Shown: positions 10,617 through 23,159 of the stretch, in pieces
How positions within the stretch are numbered: position 1 is the stretch's first letter
Layout of the letters: each line of letters starts with the position of its first letter
Source: Ovis canadensis
Taxonomy: Eukaryota; Chordata; Mammalia; Artiodactyla; Bovidae
Direction: 5' to 3'
NCBI RefSeq assembly: GCF_042477335.2
Contig: NC_091256.1
Coordinates: 32,208,001 to 32,272,000, forward strand
DNA: 64,000 nt
Notes under the pieces: model-generated
What the model was told of the DNA's origin: nothing
Databases searched by the model: none
What the model saw: the letters and a program-made list of their open reading frames with translations, nothing else
Position numbers and translations under genes: made by a program

Positions 10617-10959
10617 GAGGAAGATCATGGAAAAAGAAAAAGAAAATCATCCAGAAAGAAATTTTAAAAGAAACTGAATTTTCACAGTTTCAGTTATGTC
10701 AGCTCAAAGTATTGACCTGAGTGGTAACAAAGGTGCAAAAATCATTCAGTGATATTGTCAACACACACGTATACATCTACAATTTCAAGCTGAACCCTGG
10801 AGTAAGACGTAAGTTCTGCCAATAGAAAAGCTCTCGGTTGGTCTGAACATACTGACAAAGGGTTTGCTGGACAAAATGGGAAGTATAACAAAAAGGGCTA
10901 GTTAATTCCAAAGATGACTTCTTTTGCTGGCCTCAGATACTACCTCTGACTCAACATTG

Positions 10960-11190
10960 TTTCCAGTCTCTAAGAAAATCATAATAACAATAATTGCTAA
11001 ACTCTTCCTCATGTTCTGTTATTTACAAAGACTCTTATCAGTTCATTTGCTTCTGTGAGGTAGGTAGGGTCAGTACTTTTATAAAACCTGACAGACAAAG
11101 AAGCTGACTTTGGCAACTCCCCAGAGTGCATAGTAACTGAATAAGCCACAAACTCAAGCCCTGGGACTCCAGATCCTACTATGTTTATTT
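10960..11190 (+). repeat. MIR SINE fragment
   Basis: Contains the MIR-like gtgaggtaggtagggtcagt block followed by a decayed copy of the second half. Ancient mammalian repeat; limits approximate. Confidence 0.5.
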
Positions 11191-11639
11191 TTCCCCCCAC
11201 TGAGTTGAAATGTTATGGAACATCCAGAGGCAAAGTTGCAGGTTTTAAGGTGGGCTGGTACATTCCAAGTGGAAACTGAATATCCCAAAGGGCTTTGATC
11301 TGAGTGGTCCTCGTAGAGAATTCAAGAGGAAGGATTCCAGCCTTCCACCGTCACACTAGGCATAGGAGACAACTAACTTGATTCATTCGTTTACTTTTCT
11401 CTTGGCTATGTAAAAAACATAGGCCTGGAGGGTTCCAAAGTAGCTAAGGCCAAACATTTTGGGTTCTTTTTTTCCCTCACTCTATTACTTTTTTATTAGT
11501 AGAAGCAATATACCAAAAATATGAGTAACAGTATTTGTAGATTTTTCCAAATATCTGTTATATAAATTTCTAAAGTAGAATCACTGGGTTCAAAGATACG
11601 CACATCTAATATCTGACATATAGTTAAAATGCTTTCCTT

Positions 11640-11875
11640 TGAATTTTTTTTATTTTTTGAATTGAAGTGTGGTTGATTTATAATACTATGTCAGTTTCTG
11701 GTGTATAGCAAAGTGATTTGGTTTTATATATGTTCTTTTTTCTATTCTTTTCCATTATAGTTTATTACAAGATATTGAATATAGTTTCCTGTGCTATACA
11801 GTAAAATCCTTGTTGTTAATCTCTCCTATATGGTAGTATGTGACGGTTAATCCCATACGTGAGTCCTTTCGCATT
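11640..11875 (-). mobile_element. L1 3' UTR fragment, antisense
   Basis: Antisense artiodactyl L1 3' UTR, with tagcaaagtgatttggtttt and cctgtgctatacagtaaaat. Confidence 0.75.
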
Positions 11876-12219
11876 ATAGATTAATATAAAGTTAACAGTA
11901 AAAGCAAACCAGCAACAGTGAAAGAAAATGATTTCACACCTACAAAATATTTTACTATAAGGTCTCAGTTGAAAATGCTTATCTGAATAGTAATACTTTT
12001 CTCACCTAACAAGGTATATATAGTAGTTGCTAAAGCTTGAACCATATCTAGTTATAAGACAGTTCTAAACAGTGTTAGGTCAAAAGAATTGTCTGGCTGT
12101 TATTCTGACCAGATAAAAATAGTCGAGCAATAGCTTGATGGAAATAGTTTTAAATTTAAAACTGACCAATCAAATTTTGTCTGGGATTGACTCAGCGATC
12201 TAGTCATTTTATAAAATTT

Positions 12220-12485
12220 AAATAATATTAATAGCTAATGACAGTTAAGTTTTTTGACTGCTTAGTGTGAGCCAGAAACTGTGCATTTACCAACATTACA
12301 TAATTTCATTCCCGAACAGTTACATGAATGCCAATACTGTTACTAGCTACACAGAAAAGATGTCAAAAACACTGAGTGCTAGGTAGCTTGTCCACATTAT
12401 ACAGCTACTAATCAGCTGAGCTACCACTTGAATCCAGGTCTGTAGTGTTTCAGAGTCTAAACCTTTTACTATGCCCACTTGACTC
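12220..12485 (+). repeat. MIR SINE fragment
   Basis: Decayed MIR pattern: gcttagtgtgagccagaaac, a lost 'lower count' stretch, then cttgtccacattatacagct and the 3' actatgcccac end. Confidence 0.5.
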
Positions 12486-12489
12486 AAAC

Positions 12490-15400
12490 TTAGCCAGATC
12501 CTCTGTCTCAATTAACTTCCTAATGTTCTGCTATATTCCTAATTCTGGTTATCAAACCCAAAGACAGCTTACTTTGGAAAGATAGAATTAAGTTAAATCA
12601 ACTGAGAGCAAAATGGAATACATACTAATAGGAAAGCTTGCTTTCCATAATGAGGAAGTTTGGCGCCAAGCTGAGTAACCAGTGCATGACCAGGAATTGT
12701 ATCAGAATGATTCTTTTCAATAAGAAATTAGTCTTCTGGATATACTTGAATTCAAACATAAAAATGTATTACAAAGACTTTAAAATTGTGTGTAATAGGA
12801 AAAGACAAAAAATTTGATGGAGCCAGAAGAATAAATAAATTACGACAAATACATACAAGAAAGTACTGTGCAACCTTAAAAGAAATTAAACATATTAGTG
12901 TGTGCTAAGAGATCAGTCACCAAGACATATAGTTATGTGAAAAATCAAAGATTTGACTAGCATGACCAGTATGTTACCCAGTGGATCTCAAAAGATAGAC
13001 ATACAAATTCATACAAAATAGAATATCACAGGGAAGAGCTACAAGATCCTGGTACTGTCTTTGAAGACAGCATACTTCAGGGTAAGCTACTATTTCCCCA
13101 AATATGTGCTTGGCCATCAACACACCCAAGTGTTGGACTGAGGTTACAGAATGCAACTTCTGGACAGCCCTCCCAGTGGATTGATTGTCCACAATCAGCA
13201 GGAACGTTTCTAGGTGAAGTGCAAATTGCTTTCCCTCATGCTTGACCCTTCCAAGCCATAATGATAATTGCTGCTGTGTTGCAAGCTGGGCTTATGAACA
13301 AAGCAAGGGTTGGCACCTTCCCCTCAGGAAAGCCACCAAGAAGTAGGGACTGCACACATCTGATTGTGACAAATGCCTACCTTACCTGCTAATCAGTGCC
13401 CAGTAGTAGCTATCTCGTAATCTCACCAAGGCAGAAAACACCACACTGCTCAGCTCAAAAAAAAAAAAAAAAAAAAAATCAAATCTTCTGCTTCTATGTA
13501 TTTCTGGTAACAAATGAAATAGGTTCAATTTTAATCATATGAGCAGTCAATCAAATATCAAATTGAAAACAATGAACTACAAAGAGCCTCCTCGAAGTCA
13601 CTTAGCATTGATAAATTAGTAATGTATTATTAAATTATTCATATCTTTTTTTTCCTTCAGACTATAATGATATACTGTACACAGCACTGATAATTTACTT
13701 AGGCTGAGTCCATTCATTTAATTATGCTGCTAAACTTGGTAGGCCAATTGGTCATCATGAGAGTTTCCAGGCAAGCTAATCACAAATATATAGAACATGT
13801 TCCTTATTGTCCCCAGCGGCTAAGTGCTAAAATGCTATTTAGTGCTCAGAAGGTTAATGTCCTGCTTATGTAAATTGTCCAATTTAACATTCAGCAGCAG
13901 TATCATAAATTCTGGCTCCAGGATTTCATTAAACGTATGTTCAAACTAGTTGACCTTAAAGGTTAACAAGCACAAGTTAAACAGGACAATTATTTAACTC
14001 ACTTCTTATCAAGAGACTGAAGTGTACTAGCCATTTAATAGCTCTGCAGACTTCACAATTAGAATTCTTCGAAGGTCTCTGATAAAATGGCAGGTCATGA
14101 ATTTTCATAAGGATGTCAGATAATAACTATTTATAGGCACTTGTTTTTCTTTCTTATAAACTTAAACTTTGATCTTAACATTCAATTAGAAATAAGTCCA
14201 CAGAGAAGGACTAGGTGACTCAAGTTGCTAGGGTTCGCCTTCATTTGGGTGTGCAGGAGGACTTAAAACCTCATCTCTGCCTTGTCATTCACGGAAATTA
14301 AGGTGAAAGTCAGGGCCTCACCATTAAGGGTGCAGAGCTCAGATGAAGCGCAGAGCCCAACACTGAGAAACAACATTGCTCACTGGTGTGAGACATTCAA
14401 CTGAAACATTTGATTTTTTTCCTAAAAGACCCCCAAATCTCTATTAACCTCCAGGGGAAAAAAATGCATTCACCTTTGCATTTATATTATGATGGGTTTT
14501 AATATTGTAGAAAGTTAGATCACTCAAGATGTCCTTTTCCTCACCAGTCTGGTTTCTTCTCCTACTCTCCTTGAGCATTATTTTTGTGAAATGGGAGCGA
14601 ATCACTGGACGTCGTGCTCAGTATGGCTCTGCTCCCTACACTGGGGTGAAGCTTGGAGCAAAGTCCCTGGACTCACATTTCCACGTGCTTCTCTCTACAT
14701 CAGGATCAGGCAGTCGCTTCGGGGATGCATTAAATTGGTAACCACACAATCTCAATATTGGACAGCCACTGTCCACCAGGAAAAGGCCCAGAAGTGTTTT
14801 CTCCTTGCACATTTAACTGTTCAGACTGCAGGCTCTTTGAAAGATAAAGCAGCAAATAAGAGCAAACGGGACTTTATTAATAAATCATGAGCTGAATTTC
14901 TGTCAGGAGCTGAAATGGAGAAAAAAACGTGTCCGAATTGCCTGTGGGTATGTTTATGAGGGGTGTGATAAGTAATTTTAAAAATTTTGTAATTTACCTT
15001 TGGTTAAAGTAATTAGATGCAATGATAGAAAAGGAATAGATAGATAGACAAATGTTAAATAATATCTATGCTTGACCCAGTTCCTCTTTTGTGCATTCCT
15101 CATTTGCCCAGAGGTTACTTATTTTTTTGGAGCTGTTTAAAAAAAATGATATAAGGAAGAAATATTTTCTAGCATGAAAATATGTGACAGTGTTTTATAT
15201 CCTCTTGTGTTGCTCTTCATCCAAACTTCATCTTTTGAATATTGGCTTCAAATCCTGCCTGAAAGGGGACATAAATAAAGCGAAATGGCTAATGGACTAA
15301 AAACACTTATGATCAGGTTTTCATAACTAACATTATTGATAGCTTCTCCCTCGCAGGCACCCACATTCAGTGCAATATCCATTTCTAAAGTAAGATTTAG

Positions 15401-16050
15401 AGCCCTATTTGCAATAAAAAAGCTAGCACATGCAAATAAAGAATGCTAGAGTGAGGCCAAGAATGCACCCCCTCCCCCTCCAGAGAGATGGGGGAAAGAC
15501 CTCTTTCCAAAGCAGAGCTGACCAGGGCGGGTACCCAGAACTCTTTTTCAGATTTCAGACGTGGCTGTGCATTTAACGGTGCTCTGGAAAAGTCTTCAGG
15601 GACAGGAAATTGTTAAGTCCTGAATTTGGAAGCAACCACTGCAGTCTTCTCAGTGGCATTAGTATTTGCACTTGGCCAGATCAATAAATCTGCGTGTCTG
15701 TACATTGAAACAATAACAAGATTGTCCTGCAGTAAATGTAACCTAGTGCAAATAAGGAAGCAGGCAAGATGGGAGTATTTTCAGGGTGCCTGGTGATTTC
15801 TGTGGAAGTTCATCTTGTGTTTAAAAATTTTTTTATCAATAACTCTCTCTTTTAAAATATTCTATCTATAGTAACTATTAGAGGATACTAGCAAAGCAGA
15901 AAGCTTTTTATCTGCTTCTTGCTATTTAGATGTGATTTGGGGGGCATAATTTTCTTCTCTTTTAGTTCTTACTGTTCCCATCTCAGCAGAAAAGAATTTT
16001 TTTTCTTCAAATTCTGTACTTTATTATTCTAAAATTAAAAAAATTAAGTT
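12490..16050. other. Repeat-poor intergenic stretch
   Basis: Over 3.5 kb with no SINE, LINE or LTR that I recognise, except a poly(A) run at about 13459-13480. It is AT-rich with many TAAT and ATTA cores and no coding frame with recognisable domains. It is unusual in a region where almost every other kilobase carries a ruminant repeat. Confidence 0.5.
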
Positions 16051-16055
16051 CAGAT

Positions 16056-16707
16056 TGACCTCGGGTGGCTTCAGCCTGCAGTGGCTCAGAGCAGGACTTG
16101 GGCTCCAGGTCAGAGATGAGGCTGGGTCATAGTGGTGGGAGCACCGAATTCCAGACACTAGATCAAAGGTCAACGCCCCGGCCCTTCAGCTCGGCAGAAA
16201 TGAATTTCCTCAAAGATGGAAAGTAGAGAAACAAGTATAGTATTTATTAGGAGGAAAAAAAGCACAGGCGATGTGGGCACATGGACAGACTGAAAGAGAG
16301 AAATTTGCTGAGTCATGCTCTCACGACACTTACATGGGGCATTTCTCCTGGGTTTCCTTTGGCCAATCATTTTGATTCACTTGGTTCTGAGTCCATATTT
16401 AGTATATCTCAGGATCCTTCCAGGTGTGCACGTGCATCTCTTAGCCAAGATGGTTCTACAGAAGAGGCATATGGGCAAAGCATCTCTTAGCATCACTTCC
16501 CTTTCGACCTCCAAAGAGCCTTTCTGCGCATGTGTGGGTGGGGAGGTCTCCTGACTTGAGGTTGAGAATTATGTGGTCTGAGCAGAGTCCAGCCTCCTCT
16601 CTCAATTGTCCTGCTATTCTGCCTTGGAGTTTCAGTCCACAGGGAAGGAAACTCCAATTGCTTTACTCTTGAGGGGGCGGGGAGGGGAGTATCTACCTCT
16701 TGCCTCA
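16056..16707 (-). mobile_element. Solo ERV LTR, 652 bp, with 4-bp TSD
   Basis: Read on the minus strand it starts TGAGGCAAGAGG and ends CCGAGGTCA, with a poly(A) signal AATAAA (plus-strand TTTATT near 16240) inside. The 4-bp sequence AGAT flanks it on both sides (16052-16055 and 16708-16711), as is usual for class I retroviral integration. No gag, pol or env remains, so it is a recombined solo LTR. Confidence 0.72.
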
Positions 16708-16739
16708 AGATTACAAAGAAAACTGTAAATCATGGCTTT

Positions 16740-17570
16740 ATTAAATTAATTCAAAAGAGGATTGGATTTGTGGGACTGGTATAGTTACTCAGGTCTACAG
16801 CTTCTATTATGGGAGTATCCCCTCCTTCAATTATATTGGAAATCTGAAAACCGTAGAATCCCAATATACGGTCCCCTTGGATCCCCTCCCCTCTTGGCAT
16901 TGTGTATTAATACTAGAGATTATCATTTCTCTACTCTAAAGAATAAGGATGGTTTCAAGCTATATAGCAATCAACAGCAAAACCTCTCTCGTTCCCTTCA
17001 GAATCACACGGTCCTGAAAAGTATTAGTGACAGAGAAAAATGTTTTATACAGGAAATTGCAAAGATTTCAAGCCCAAGTATTGGGACTTAGTTGTGAGTC
17101 CCTATTATTGTCCTTTCTTTTGTCTGAATTTGAGAATAACAGAGAATGTGAAAAGGAGGATGTGCAATGACTGCGCACTCTTGATAAATGGCATAGTCAT
17201 TGCTCAGAAGCAAGCTGAGGCCTCACTGCTGATGACAGACACTGCCCAGATGCCAGATGCAACTGATGCTGCCTGGGAGCAGGGGGCTGTGGGGCTGGGA
17301 ATGATGAGAGAAGTGTGACCCTGCTCTCCCCACTCGCTCACCCCACCCACTTCCACCTGTTGACCAAAGAAGAGTCAGCAGTCCAAATCACAAACCCAAC
17401 CTGCTACAGGCCAGCACTGATCCAAACAGTGTCCATAATGAGATACTCAAGGGGATACTCAGGTCAAGGGGATACTCAGGTCATGGGACAGCTAGGGTGG
17501 TGAAACCTCAGGCATGAATGGCGGCTAGGTGAAGAACGGTAGAAGGCATGTTAGCATAAGAGAAGGAAAG
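16740..17570. other. Intergenic sequence with a 17-bp tandem repeat
   Basis: No gene or transposon recognised. AGGGGATACTCAGGTCA occurs at 17450-17466 and again, identically, at 17467-17483, with a partial third copy just before. Confidence 0.6.
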
Positions 17571-17572
17571 AG

Positions 17573-18229
17573 GTTGTCATGCGTTGAATTGTCTCCCCCA
17601 GAAAGGTCCGTTCAAGTCCTCATCTTTGGTCTCAGTGGCGTGAGCTTATTCAAAAATAGGGTCTAGGCAGATGAAGTCAAGTTAAGAAGGACTCAACAAG
17701 GCCCTACGGTACAGCACGGGGAACCTTGCCCGATGTCATGTGGCAGCCTGGATGGCAGCGGAGTCTGGGGGGAATGGTATATACATGTGTGAGTATGGCT
17801 GAGTCCCTTTGCTGTGCACCGGGAACCATCACAGCGCTCTCAATCGGTTACACTCCAATACAAAATAAGAAGCTTTAATAAAATAACATAAATGGTGAGG
17901 TTGTACTGGATTCGAGTGTGCCCTGCATCCAATAACTGGTGTTCTTATCCAGAGAGAGAGATTCAGAGATACAGAGAGAATGTCACGTGATGATGGAGGC
18001 AGGGAATTGAGTGGCACGTGTTCAAGCCAGGGAACTCCAAGGATGACAGACAACTACCAGAAGTTAGGAGAGGGACATGGAAGAGCTGCCTCCCTCAGAG
18101 CATACGGAAGAAACCAACCCTGCTGACACCTCGATTTCAAACGTCCAGTCTCCAGTATGAGGAAAGAATACATTTCTGTTATTTTAAGCCGTCTAGTATG
18201 TGGTACTTTGTGTCAGCCCTAGGAAACGA
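17573..18229 (+). mobile_element. Ancient MaLR-type LTR-like repeat split by an L1 3' end
   Basis: Starts gttgaattgtctcccccaga and ends near tgtgtcagccctaggaaacg, the hallmarks of an old mammalian LTR family (family name uncertain, MLT-like). An L1 3' end occupies 17695-17882. The same family occurs antisense at 39250-39860. Confidence 0.6.
17695..17882 (+). mobile_element. L1 3' end
   Basis: The text tcatgtggcagcctggatgg, then gctgagtccctttgctgtgc and ACTCCAATACAAAATAAGAA is the artiodactyl L1 3' UTR. It interrupts the MaLR-like repeat. Confidence 0.75.
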
Positions 18230-18608
18230 ATTGTTGTTGCTCACTCGCTCAGTCCTGTCTGACTCTTTACAACTCCATGGACTGCAGCACACAAGGCTTG
18301 CCTGTCCTTCACTGTCTCCCAGAGTTTGCTCAAACTCATATGCATTGAGTCTGTGATGCCATTCAACCATCACATCCTCTGTCTCCCTCTTCTCCTCCTG
18401 CCCTCAATTTTCCCCAGCATCAGGGTCTTTTCCAATGAGTCAGTTCTTCGCATCAGGTGGCCAAGGGATTGGAGCTTCAGCTTCAGCATCAAGCCTTTCA
18501 ATGAATATTCAGGACTGATTTCCTTTAGGATGAACTGGTTGAATTTCCTTGCTGTCCAAGGGACTCTCAGGAGTCTTCTCCAGCACCACAGTTCAAAAGC
18601 GTCAAACT
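18230..18608 (-). mobile_element. BovB 3' fragment, antisense
   Basis: BovB tail (ttgttgctcactcgctcagt) through to the segment complementary to CGAAGAATTGATGC-type sequence near 18600. Joined to the end of the MaLR-like repeat. Confidence 0.85.
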
Positions 18609-19012
18609 ACTATAGGTAGGGACTTGACCTCCTTCCTTTCTCCCAGTTCCTCCCAGTAGTCCACTGGGCCAGAATTTGTTCTGGTATCTTTCATACCCTC
18701 CTGAACAGACCTCTCAGACCAGCTGGCACTGATGACACTAAATGCAAGAATCACCACTCAGAAGTCTCGAGGTCCTTTCTCAAACTGGACCTGTCTCTCT
18801 GTCAACGAGGCCACTGAGCTTTGATTTTGTTCTAGTGTCTTAGAATTGATTTTGAACTTCTATTCTCTTTCTATCCCCAAGTTAAAAAGAAGTTCTTAGC
18901 TTTTCTCTTGCTTCTCCCATTTCTTTCTCTAAAAACAGTCCTTGGCTGGCTTGGGCCCACTTCCCACTCATCTTCTAAAAGTTTAACAAATATCATACTC
19001 TTTATGGTTGGT

Positions 19013-19142
19013 GAAGTGAAAGTGAGGTTGCTCAGTCGTGTCCGACTCTTTGCGACCCGTGGACTGCAGCCCACCAAGCTCCTCTGTCCATGGGATTCTC
19101 CAGTCAAGAATACTGGAGTGGGTTGCCATTTCCTTCTAGGAA
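19013..19142 (-). mobile_element. Bov-A monomer, antisense
   Basis: Single Bov-A unit from gtgaaagtgaggttgctcag to ggttgccatttccttct. Confidence 0.8.
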
Positions 19143-19659
19143 CAGGCAATGTGACTGTTTGATTGGATTCAGAGCTTAGGTTTGGAGCTTAGATGCTTTT
19201 GATGGAGTTTAAGGGAAAACGAATCTGGCAGTTTCTGTTAACCTATCCCCAGACACTATGTCATTGTCTCCTGCCGGGCTGATGCCTAAGAGCTTTTCAG
19301 ACAAGACTCCCTGGCAGTAGCACTCAGTTTAAGCTTAGATAATCATAACCATGTCGGTTTCGGCAATATGTGCAACTGCCGCTATCTGTAACATCCATGA
19401 ATTACAATTAATGACTCCAAAAGAACAGGGTTTGGAATTGAATGGCAGACCACTTCGTATTAGGTTTCTAATGCTCATGACTAGTCCAGGGTTGGATTGA
19501 TATGACATGAATAGTGGGACTAATTTTTATCCCCAGTATATAATTATTCAAACTAAGTCACTAATGACATAGCATATATACATGTTTATATCTACTTGAC
19601 ACCGGTATAATTACTCATATACTGTATACATAAGTCTTATAATATCTTTTCCCCAAAGA

Positions 19660-20150
19660 ATTCTTTAAAATTTTTGTTTTTTACATGATTTTAAAAGTTA
19701 CTTTCATTTGCAGTTATTACAAAATATTGGGTATATTCCCCACGTTGTATAATACATCCTTGATCCTATCATACACCCAATAATTTGTACCTTCCCCTCC
19801 ACCCCTGCACTGGTAACCACTAGTTTGTTCCCTATATCTGTGAATCTGCGTCTTTGTTTTATCCACTAGTTTGTTGTATTTTTTAGGGTTCACGTATAAA
19901 AGATATCAGACAGTAGTTGTCTTTCTCTGTCTGACTTACTTCACTTAGCATAATGCTTTCCAAGTCCAACCATGTTGCTAAAAATGGCAAAATGTTGTTC
20001 TCTTTCACGGCCAAGTAGTATTCCATTGAAGATGTGTGTGCTTCTTCTTTATCCATCCATCTCATGATGAACACTTAGGTTGCTCCCATATCTTGGCAAG
20101 TGTAAATCTTGCTGCTGTGAACATTGGGATACACGTATATTTTTGAATTA
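19660..20150 (-). mobile_element. L1 3' UTR, antisense
   Basis: Contains ctgtctgacttacttcactt, ttccattgaagatgtgtgtg and gctgctgtgaacattgggat, characteristic of antisense mammalian L1 3' sequence. Confidence 0.8.
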
Positions 20151-20633
20151 GTGTTTTTGTTTCTTAAAGAACTCTTTTCAACCATTTAAGGGGAACAAAA
20201 TACCTTGTTGTATAATTTCCACTTTGCTAACTTTCCTGACTCTGCTTCTGAAAGTCAACTATAGTTAACAGCCAAAGCATTTCATGGGACTTATAAAATC
20301 ATCAAACCTGTCACAACCAGCAAGGGAGGTCTCATTTACTTAAATTTAAGCCTATAGTTGTGAAAATGAAGCATAGTTTTAAAGGTCTCCTTCTGCTGTG
20401 TAAGTTTTCCTCTGTTAGATAACTTCTGTGTAAAATTGAATACTCTTTGCCATTAACAGGGGGTGCACAGGGATTCATTAAAGAACAGCCTGTTATTCCA
20501 GGGGCTTCTAACTAGCTGAAGGGAGAGAAAGAAACAGAATCCTGAGCATTCCTTTTGCTTCGCTTATGTGGCTCTTTCCCTCTACTTCTTTTTAGTCTGT
20601 GCTGGGTCTTCCTTGTGGCGTTCAGGCTTCTCT

Positions 20634-20897
20634 AGGGAGAAGGCAATGGCACCCCACTCCAGTACTCTTGCCCGGAAAATCCCATGAACGGAGGAGCCTG
20701 ATAGGCTGCAGTCCATGGGGTCGCTGAGAGTTGGACAAGACTCAGTGACTTCACTTTCACTTTTCACTTTCATGCATTGGAGAAGGAAATGGCAACCCAG
20801 TGTTCTTGCTTGGAGAACCCCAGGGATGGCGGAGCCTGGTGGGCTGCCGTCTATGGGGTTGCACAGAGTCAGACACGATTGAAGTAACTTAGCAGTT
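20634..20897 (+). mobile_element. BOVA2 SINE
   Basis: Dimeric Bov-A with the usual linker and a GAAGTAACTTAGCAG 3' end. Abuts a CHR SINE on the right. Confidence 0.88.
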
Positions 20898-21020
20898 GTG
20901 GCTCAGGGGTTTAGTTGCCCCAGGGCATGTGGGACCTTAGTTCTCTGACCGGGGATCAAACCTACATCCCCTGCTTTGGAGGGCAGATTCTTAAAGTCTG
21001 GACCACCGAGGAAGTCCCTC
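20898..21020 (-). mobile_element. CHR-type tRNA-Glu SINE, antisense
   Basis: Ends with gaccaccgaggaagtccc, the complement of a tRNA-like head. It abuts the BOVA2, which probably inserted into its A-rich tail. Confidence 0.7.
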
Positions 21021-21321
21021 TCCTTTCCTCTTATCAACCTCCCTCTTACACCTCATAGATTAGCCACCTGGTAGACAAACAGACAGTAAGTGCAGGCAAG
21101 CATGAAACCACTGAAGGCTGTGATATGAAAGAATGAGTGTGCACTTGGAAGGCTGGAAATCCTAGCACATCACTTTGTAAGCTGTGACCTTTGGCAAGGA
21201 AGTTTATTCATTCATGCAACAAAAATACAATGACCACCCACTCTCAGCTGACCACTGGAGTTCTGACAATAAAAAGTCAGGTATAGGCCCTTCACCCAAA
21301 AGATTTCACTCTGTTTAACTC

Positions 21322-21537
21322 TATTCATTGGAAAAGACCCTGCTGCTGGGAAAGATTGATGGCAGGAGGAGAAGGGGATAACAGAGGATGAGATGGTTGG
21401 AGGGAATCACAGACTGGATGGACATGAGTTTGAGCAAGCTCCAGGAGTTGGTGATGGACAGGGAAGCCTGGTATGCTGCAGTCCATGGGGTAGCAAAGAG
21501 TTGGACATGACTGAGTGACTGGACTGAACTGAACTGT
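21322..21537 (+). mobile_element. BovB 3' tail
   Basis: From attggaaaagaccctgctgc to the GGACTGAACTGAACTG terminus; strongly 5'-truncated BovB. Confidence 0.87.
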
Positions 21538-21539
21538 CT

Positions 21540-22115
21540 TCTCCAAAGCTCAGCTTCCGCCTCTGTTAATTCAGTGTAATAATAACACCTAATTCATGGA
21601 GAAAATAGGAGGGAATGGATGGGATACAATATGTGTGAAGGAATCATGAACCCCAGTAAAGTTAGCTATTATTTCCACTGACTAGGAAGTTCTTTAAGAG
21701 TAAAAAGTATTTGCTATTTACTTTGGTATCCCCTGCACCTTGCACAATGCTTGGCATTTAGTAGATACTTAGTGAAAAAAAATGATTGTATGATTATGAA
21801 CACCAATAGAGATCAAATTAGTCACTTCCTCTTTTGCTCTGAACAAATGATACAGCACTTTAAACAATACACCAGGTGAGAGCGTGTTATGTTCATCTTA
21901 GTATTCCCCTCACCCTTCCTTACCTGGCATAGTCATTGGAGCATAGAAAGGGCTTGGAATTTATTTGAGAAAAATGTCTGTCAGTTAATAATCATTTCAA
22001 ACAGAAAACTTAAGTGGGGGAAGGATCAGCGCTCAGCTGTGTCTGCTTCAAGCCCCCTACAACCTGTGTCCACCACAGCCCTCTCCACTGGCCAGCTGCC
22101 AATACTGTAGATTTT
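21540..22115. other. Intergenic sequence, possible L2/MIR remnant
   Basis: Around 21735-21790 ttgcacaatgcttggcattt and following bases resemble the 3' end of L2/MIR. The rest is unrecognised. Confidence 0.4.
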
Positions 22116-22119
22116 AGCT

Positions 22120-22397
22120 TCCACTTTTATTTTTTTGGCCACATAGCATATGGGATCCTAGTTCTCCCATAGACGGCAGCCCACCAGGCTCCCCCGTCCC
22201 TGGGATTCTCCAGGCAAGAACACTGGAGTGGGTTGCCATTTCCTTCTCCAATACATGAAAGTGAAAAGTGAAAGTGAAGTCACTCAGTTGTGTCTGACTC
22301 TTCGCGACCCCCATGGACTGCAGCCTATCAGGCTCCTCCGTCCATGGGATTTTCCAGGCAAGAGTACTGGAGTGGGTTGCCATTGCCTTCTCCAGAA
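22120..22397 (-). mobile_element. BOVA2 SINE, antisense, joined to a CHR fragment
   Basis: 22120-22164 is the antisense A-tail side of a CHR SINE (tttttttggccacatagc). 22165-22397 is a BOVA2 dimer in the same orientation. Confidence 0.82.
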
Positions 22398-22747
22398 AAT
22401 GACCCTAACCAAGCCTGTTAGCATATAAGAGATTGGGTGGACATTGGTCAAGGTTCCCTGTGAAAGGGACTCACTCCTAAAGAGACATTCAGATGATGTG
22501 TGAGGGGAATTTTAGAGGAGAGAGTATAGCCTTCAGAGAAAATAACAGACACGCAGGACTGAAAATGAGAAAGATGGAAAATTTGTGGAACAAATCCAGC
22601 ATGCTTGAAGAGTGAGTCAGGAGGAGAGTAGTTCAAGATGAGGGTAAGGGGTGGGCAGGGCTAGGGCTGGGTTGGCAATTTCTGTGCTTGACATTTGGGG
22701 CCAGAAAACTCTCTGATGTGGAGTTCTGTCCTGCACCTTTGCTTTCT

Positions 22748-23023
22748 GTTCAGTCATCAAGTCGTGTCTGACTCTTTGTGACCCCATGGACTGTGGCATA
22801 CCAAGTTTATCTCTCCTTCACTGTCTCTCAGGATTCATTCAAACTCATGTCTGTCGAGTAGATAATGCCATCCAACCGTCTTATCCATCGTTGCCCTCTT
22901 CTCCTCCTGCCCTCAGTTTTTGCCAGCATCAGGGTCTTTTCCAGTGGGTAGGCTGTTTGCATCAGATGGCCAAAGTATTAGAGCTTCAGTTTCAGCATCA
23001 GTCCTTCCAATAAATATTCAGGG
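22748..23023 (-). mobile_element. BovB 3' fragment, antisense
   Basis: From ctgttcagtcatcaagtcgt to ccaataaatattcagggt; diverged BovB tail. Confidence 0.82.
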
Positions 23024-23159
23024 TCTGTGCCTTGTGGATGTATAATTGAGCAGGACCCTCTGGGTTTTCCCAGGACACCTCTCGCCTCTGATCCTCCTCT
23101 TTTGCTCCTCTCTGTGGTACCTAGATAACAGTATTTGATATACATTTCCTGAGTTGTTT

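Noticed and set aside
14529-14741. 70-codon frame with a hydrophobic, signal-like start
   Set aside because: Single short frame with no splice context, no homologue I recognise and no coding signature.
16056-16707. Complete endogenous provirus around the LTR
   Set aside because: No second LTR, primer-binding site followed by gag, or pol-like frame is found nearby; it is a solo LTR.
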